A DNA stretch of 64,000 nucleotides, taken from Persicaria tinctoria. Taxonomy: Eukaryota > Streptophyta > Magnoliopsida > Caryophyllales > Polygonaceae. Location: contig JBANSL010000002.1 in the NCBI GenBank assembly GCA_037127255.1, positions 11,080,001-11,144,000 of the forward strand. The letters run 5' to 3'. Positions 59,994-64,000 of this stretch are shown piece after piece (the first letter of the stretch is position 1; every line of letters begins with the position of its first letter). The notes beneath the pieces are model-generated. The model did not search any database, was not told the DNA's origin, and worked only from the letters and a program-made list of their open reading frames with translations. A program made the translations under genes and the position numbers.

Positions 59994-62900
59994 GCTGACA
60001 CGAGATAGGCCGAGATCTGATTTTCGATCGTTGTAGGTATTGATCAACGCCGATCTCCTCCTGATTTTCGATACTACATCTATCACTACATCTATCTAAT
60101 ATCAAGGCATTACTGAATTGTGGTTTTAGTGTCAGCATTCGTATAATTGGTAGATCTCTCGTTCATAGATCTGTGAAAAAAACTTCAATTCGTGTGTAAA
60201 TATCGTTTTATATCCAATAGTTGAACTCGTATAGTGTAGATCGTGTAATTTTGACTTCGATTGTTACTGTTTCGATACAAATCAGAGTAAGTCGTCAACA
60301 ATATATAGAGTTTCAAGTTCGTCGTCAATCTGCTTCGTTAATAGATACGCGATCTGTCAACATCACGATCCTTAAATCTGTCTGTTGGATGAATTCGAAA
60401 TGTTGTGCTTGAATGAATTGAAAGGAAATAATTGTATGAATTGTTCTACATAGATCTGTTTTGATTTCTGGCCTCGTTGTGTAATGCTGACACTGTCTGA
60501 GATTTCGTAAATAAATGCCATGTATCTAACTTATTTCTATCATGCTGACACGGAATCAGATACAATTCATTGTACTTGTATACATATTGCCTGTATCTAA
60601 CTTATATCTATCATGCTGACCTGGAATCAGAATTAACTCATTGTGCTTGTTTGCATATTGTCCCTAATTAATTGATAGGTCAATCATAAATGGAACCTCA
60701 TGTGATTATAGTAGTATTTGGTGGATCATGGGTGTTTGCTGACACAGGCCTGGAATTTGTTGGAAATACAACATCAAAGGTGTTTTTGCTATATGATTCA
60801 ACCACACTACAAGACTTGAAGAGAAAGGTGTGCACTAGATTCAATGTAGACAATGTGCTTGAATTGCAATTTAGTCATTTGCACCCATGCAAAAAGCTGA
60901 AAGCCCCACTTATAGTTGATTGTGACACTGATTTGAAAGAATTCCTCGATATATCAGCACTAGATGGTGTAGACTATGATGTTGAGTTCTGTGTCAGCAT
61001 ACAGGCACAAACACTTGCAATTGTTGACACAGCTGACATGGAGAGTGGGAAATCAGTTGGATTGATTGAGTATGACAGGGAGCAAAATCATATGATTGCT
61101 GACACTCAAATGCAGACGATGGGGTCAGATGACATGTATGATGATATGGAGGATGATAATGACATTGATTGTGATGCTGACACCTGGAGGAGACTGTACT
61201 CTTCAATGCGCAGTAGAGATAAAACAATAGAAGATTGCAAGGATGACAGCTCTAGCATGGGTAGTTTCAACAATACCTCATCCAGCACAATGTACATTGG
61301 GAGAACCTTTGAATCAAAGAAGGAAATGAAGGATGCTTTACGTATATTATCGGTGACAGAAATATTTGGATACCGAGTAACGAGATCTGAACCCAAGTAT
61401 TTTAGGGCGCATTGCGTGGATACTAGTTGCAGATGGAAGTTACACGTAAATACTGTTTCTCAGAATTGCTACGAGGTGTGAGTGTACAATGGTTTGCACA
61501 CATGCACATGGGATGTGAGAACAAGCAATTGCAGGCAAGCACCTTCCTCAGTGGTAGCAAGCATAATCCAGCCAGTGTAAGTGTCTATATGTCATCATCA
61601 AAGTAACACTCAATTCAAGTATCACATCATTCATTCTAATGTATACATTATTACAGTGTCAGCAGCGGCTACAATCCAAAGCAGATAATGGATAAAATGA
61701 GGACTGAAAAAAGAATTCCCATTAGTTATTGGACAACATGGAGGTCAGGAAGAATTGCACAAGAAAGGGACAGAGGGACACCAGAATCAAATTTTGCTGA
61801 CTTGCCATTATTTTGTCACATGATTATGGAGAAAAATGATGGAACTGTTGCATTGATGTCAACAGATGATGATGATAGGTTTAAATACTTGTTTTTATCA
61901 TTTGGGCAGTGCATTCGGGCCTTCTCTGCATTGAAAAAGGTATAAAATTATCAGTGTCAGCACAGATCACTTTTGAATATTTCATTATCATCACACAACT
62001 TATAATCATTATTTTACAGGTTATTGTTATTGATGGAACATTTTTAACTGGGAAATACAAAGGGACTTTGCTTGGAGCAGTAGCGCAAGATGCAAACAGA
62101 AATATTTTCCCGCTTGCATTTGCCATTGCTGACACAGAAAACAACAGCTCTTGGGAGTGGTTTCTTCGCCAGCTGAGGAGGGTTGTTCCTCCGTCAAATG
62201 ATCTAGTGTTTGTGTCTGATTGACATGTCAGCATTTCAAGAGCAATTGGCTTGATTTACCCCAGTGCACGTCACTGCATTTGTAGATGGCACATGGAACA
62301 AAACATTAGAAGCACATTCAAGAAAAGATACTTGGGAAATTGGTTCAAGAAAGCAGCAGATAGTTATAGTACTGGGGAGTTCAACAAATATTTTGACCGC
62401 ATAAAGGAAAGATGCCCGAAGATGGCGACCTATTTAGTGTCAGCAGGAGTACATAGGTGGGCTAGAGCACATTCACCAATCACCAGATACAACATGATGA
62501 CATCTAATAATGCAGAGAGCATAAATGCCATCTTCAAGGGGAAGAAAAATTATCCTATTGTTGCACTGTTGAATTTTGCTAGAGAGAAACTCGGAGAATG
62601 GTTCCAAGAGCGTAGAGAAAAGGCATCCAAACATGAGGACAAGTTGACACCAACAATACTTGATTTGATTAGGAACCTACAAGATCAAGCTAGAGAATAC
62701 AAGGTTCAGAGGCTGGATGAATATAAATTTGAAGTAAAAGGGCAAGGGTCTCATGCAATAGTGGACCTGTCAGCAAAAACATGCACTTGCAAGTTTTTCG
62801 ATATAGAGAAGATCCCATGTGTTCATGCTCTTTCAGCCATCGTGAAGATTAAGGCAAATGTATCAGACTTTGTTGCCAGATTTTACACAACTGATGCTTG

Positions 62901-63577
62901 GAAATTAGCTTATGCTGAAACAATATACCCAGTGCTGACAGACGATGAATCAGGCGTCCCTGAAGCAATAAGATTTATAAAGTGTTACCCTCCTGTTGTT
63001 AAGAGGGGACCAGGAAGACCTCCCTCTAGGAGACTGTTGCCTGCGTGTGAGCTAAAGAGAAGACTGAAGTACTCCAGAAAATGATGGTGTCAGCATTGCT
63101 TGAGACCGGCTCGCTTTATATCATATACTTCTAGGATACAATCACTTAGAAACACCCCAGTTATATATATTGCATACAATAAACCTGTTCTGTTTGGAAA
63201 TTACTTTTTTCATAGTTTACATAACCCCATGTCAGCATTATGGGCAATGCTGACACTGATACATTCCCATATGTTTTCAAGAAGATTCAATACACTTTGT
63301 TTCAGCATTACGTATGTCATATTGGATTTTGTACATTGTATGTGATTGGGGAATATATAAAATTCAATCTAATGTAAAAAACCAGATGCTTAGTTCCAAA
63401 TAAGTACGTTAAACACAACAAAATACATACATTCAATATACGCGAACGATGTTCAATGGAAACAGTTAATATCCAAACCCAGAATGATGGTGTCAACAAA
63501 ATACATACAGTTAATATCCAACTTCATATCCAACTACAATGTCACTTAAACTAAGTACTCAGAATGGTAGTGTCAGC
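59994..63577. repeat. Dispersed octamer GCTGACAC/GTGTCAGC, 15 exact copies
   Basis: Exact copies start at 59994, 60129, 60486, 60544, 60738, 60991, 61098, 61176, 61656, 61954, 62128, 62437, 63087, 63249 and 63570. One-mismatch forms lie near 60614, 61032, 61796, 62225, 62768, 62934 and 63229. Both orientations are present, in leader, exons, introns and the convergent spacer. Chance would give about 0.1 copies in this length. Confidence 0.85.
60690..63084 (+). pseudogene. MuDR-type MULE transposase, two in-frame TGA codons
   Basis: Exons 60690-61576, 61657-61939 and 62020-63084 (GT-AG introns of 80 bp) make one frame of 744 codons. Order: a PB1-like N-terminal part, an acidic stretch (DDMYDDMEDDNDID), a Mutator DNA-binding domain from about residue 202 (YIGRTFESKKEMKDALR, CRWKLHV), and the MULE catalytic domain from residue 391 with D395 (VIDGTFL) and D457 (VFVSD). 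Then come NNAESINAIFKG, a SWIM zinc finger (CTCKFF, IPCVHAL) and a GPGRPPSRR AT-hook-like tail. TGA occurs at codon 264 (61479-61481) and codon 458 (62221-62223). At codon 458 relatives usually have R (SDRH), which CGA would encode. Otherwise it is open throughout. Confidence 0.88.
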
Positions 63578-63582
63578 ATTGC

Positions 63583-64000
63583 TCAAATTATGAAGCTCCA
63601 AGACTCCTTGATCAAGTCTGAGCAAATAAGCTCTCTGTAGCGGAATAGCTTCTCATATGTGATTGTGGTGACATCTCCGCCAAATACAACAGCCTCGATT
63701 GCTTTCACTGTAAACACCCCACAAGCACTTCTGCACACACTCACAAACGCAGACAAATAGGGGTGTGTCAACAACAGATAAATAGAAAGTAAATGTATGT
63801 CAACAATTAATATAAAAGTTAGGTAAGAGTACAAACCCAGATTTATCATGGACCATGTCAGGGACCTTCCTTATCTCAAATGGTGTGGAGCTAAAGTTTT
63901 CATATATTCCGCACTTCTCCAAATGTATAGGAAGCCAGTGAGCAATAGGTTGCAGTTCTGCATCTACTACACCCTTGCCGACAACGTAGACATTGTAGTC
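63583..64000 (-). CDS. ULP1-like (C48) cysteine protease, C-terminal exons, partial
   Basis: The last exon is 63730-63583, ending at TGA-side TTTGA. A preceding exon, 63837 to beyond 64000, joins in phase through a GT-AG intron (63836-63731). The join reads HDKSG-SACGVFTVKAIEAVV, where ULP1 proteases have S-x-D-C-G-V-F around the catalytic cysteine; here A stands for D. IAHWLPIHLEKCG upstream fits the loosely conserved segment before it. The His and Asp of the triad would be further upstream, outside the window. Such proteases cleave SUMO-like proteins, and in MULEs their role is not known. It is convergent with the transposase. Confidence 0.55.

Larger units (their letters stand above)
59840..64000 (+). 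mobile_element. Coding MULE (C), left part, with transposase and ULP1-like gene
   Basis: The terminal-repeat-like start has TTTGTCAAATATACAAATAAG and TTTGCAAAAATATACAC, similar in style to MULE A and B ends, followed by a repeated GATACTACACGCGCACCCTCC (59945-59970). It encodes a MuDR-like transposase on + and a ULP1-like protease exon on -, the arrangement reported for KI (Kaonashi) type MULEs. The right end lies outside the window. The octamer GCTGACAC is scattered throughout. Confidence 0.7.

Overview
The window is plant nuclear DNA, most likely from a eudicot. It has intron-bearing NAC and KH-domain genes, TG..CA LTR retrotransposons, Helitrons with A/T insertion sites, Mutator-like elements (MULEs) with 9-bp target duplications, and Stowaway, Tourist and hAT elements. 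Only three ordinary genes are supported: two near-identical NAC transcription factor genes on the + strand (coding 30213-33755 and 47535-51254), and one three-KH-domain RNA-binding protein gene of the BTR1 type on the - strand (51978-57966). Nearly everything else is mobile DNA, much of it nested.

Region by region. 1-2180: a Helitron 3' end (307-334), then a Helitron (434-2176) whose 5' terminus is repeated seven times. 2200-6600: AT-rich repeats, microsatellites, a probable non-autonomous MULE (2740-4371), a Stowaway MITE (4447-4662) and decayed LINE fragments. 6609-29789: one nest. MULE A has a matching 9-bp duplication (AAAAATTTA) on both sides. It is split by a Tourist-like MITE, by a CRM-like chromovirus (7915-26609, - strand), by a poly(A) retroposon (27714-28825) and by a Stowaway MITE. 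The chromovirus is itself split by a 10.7-kb non-coding LTR element (9821-20506, LARD type) inside integrase and by a hAT element (21726-22881) in gag.

29860-33950 is the first NAC copy. It is followed by LINE-derived fragments (34101-36018). 36558-42759 is MULE B (9-bp duplication TATATTAAA), which holds a smaller MULE carrying an SKP1-like fragment (38435-39624) and a - strand Helitron carrying an armadillo-repeat fragment (39705-42543). 43796-47141 is a run of Helitrons holding two Stowaway MITEs and a long-TIR MULE (44418-45622). The second NAC copy starts about 30 bp beyond the last Helitron end. The BTR1-like gene follows, tail to tail with NAC copy 2.

59840-64000 is the left part of a potentially once-autonomous MULE. 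It encodes a 744-codon transposase, broken by two TGA codons that each look like a mutated CGA, and on the opposite strand a ULP1-like cysteine protease exon. The octamer GCTGACAC/GTGTCAGC occurs 15 times exactly between 59994 and 63577, in exons, introns and spacers and on both strands. This is the most unusual pattern in the window.

How the parts relate: the NAC copies are a segmental duplication 17 kb apart, and both keep the same 39-codon upstream ORF, which suggests translational control. The transposons record a relative order of insertion (host MULE, then chromovirus, then LARD and hAT), because each inner element interrupts its host. All coordinates and motif counts were read by eye from the sequence. 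Family names rest on remembered motifs, not on searches.
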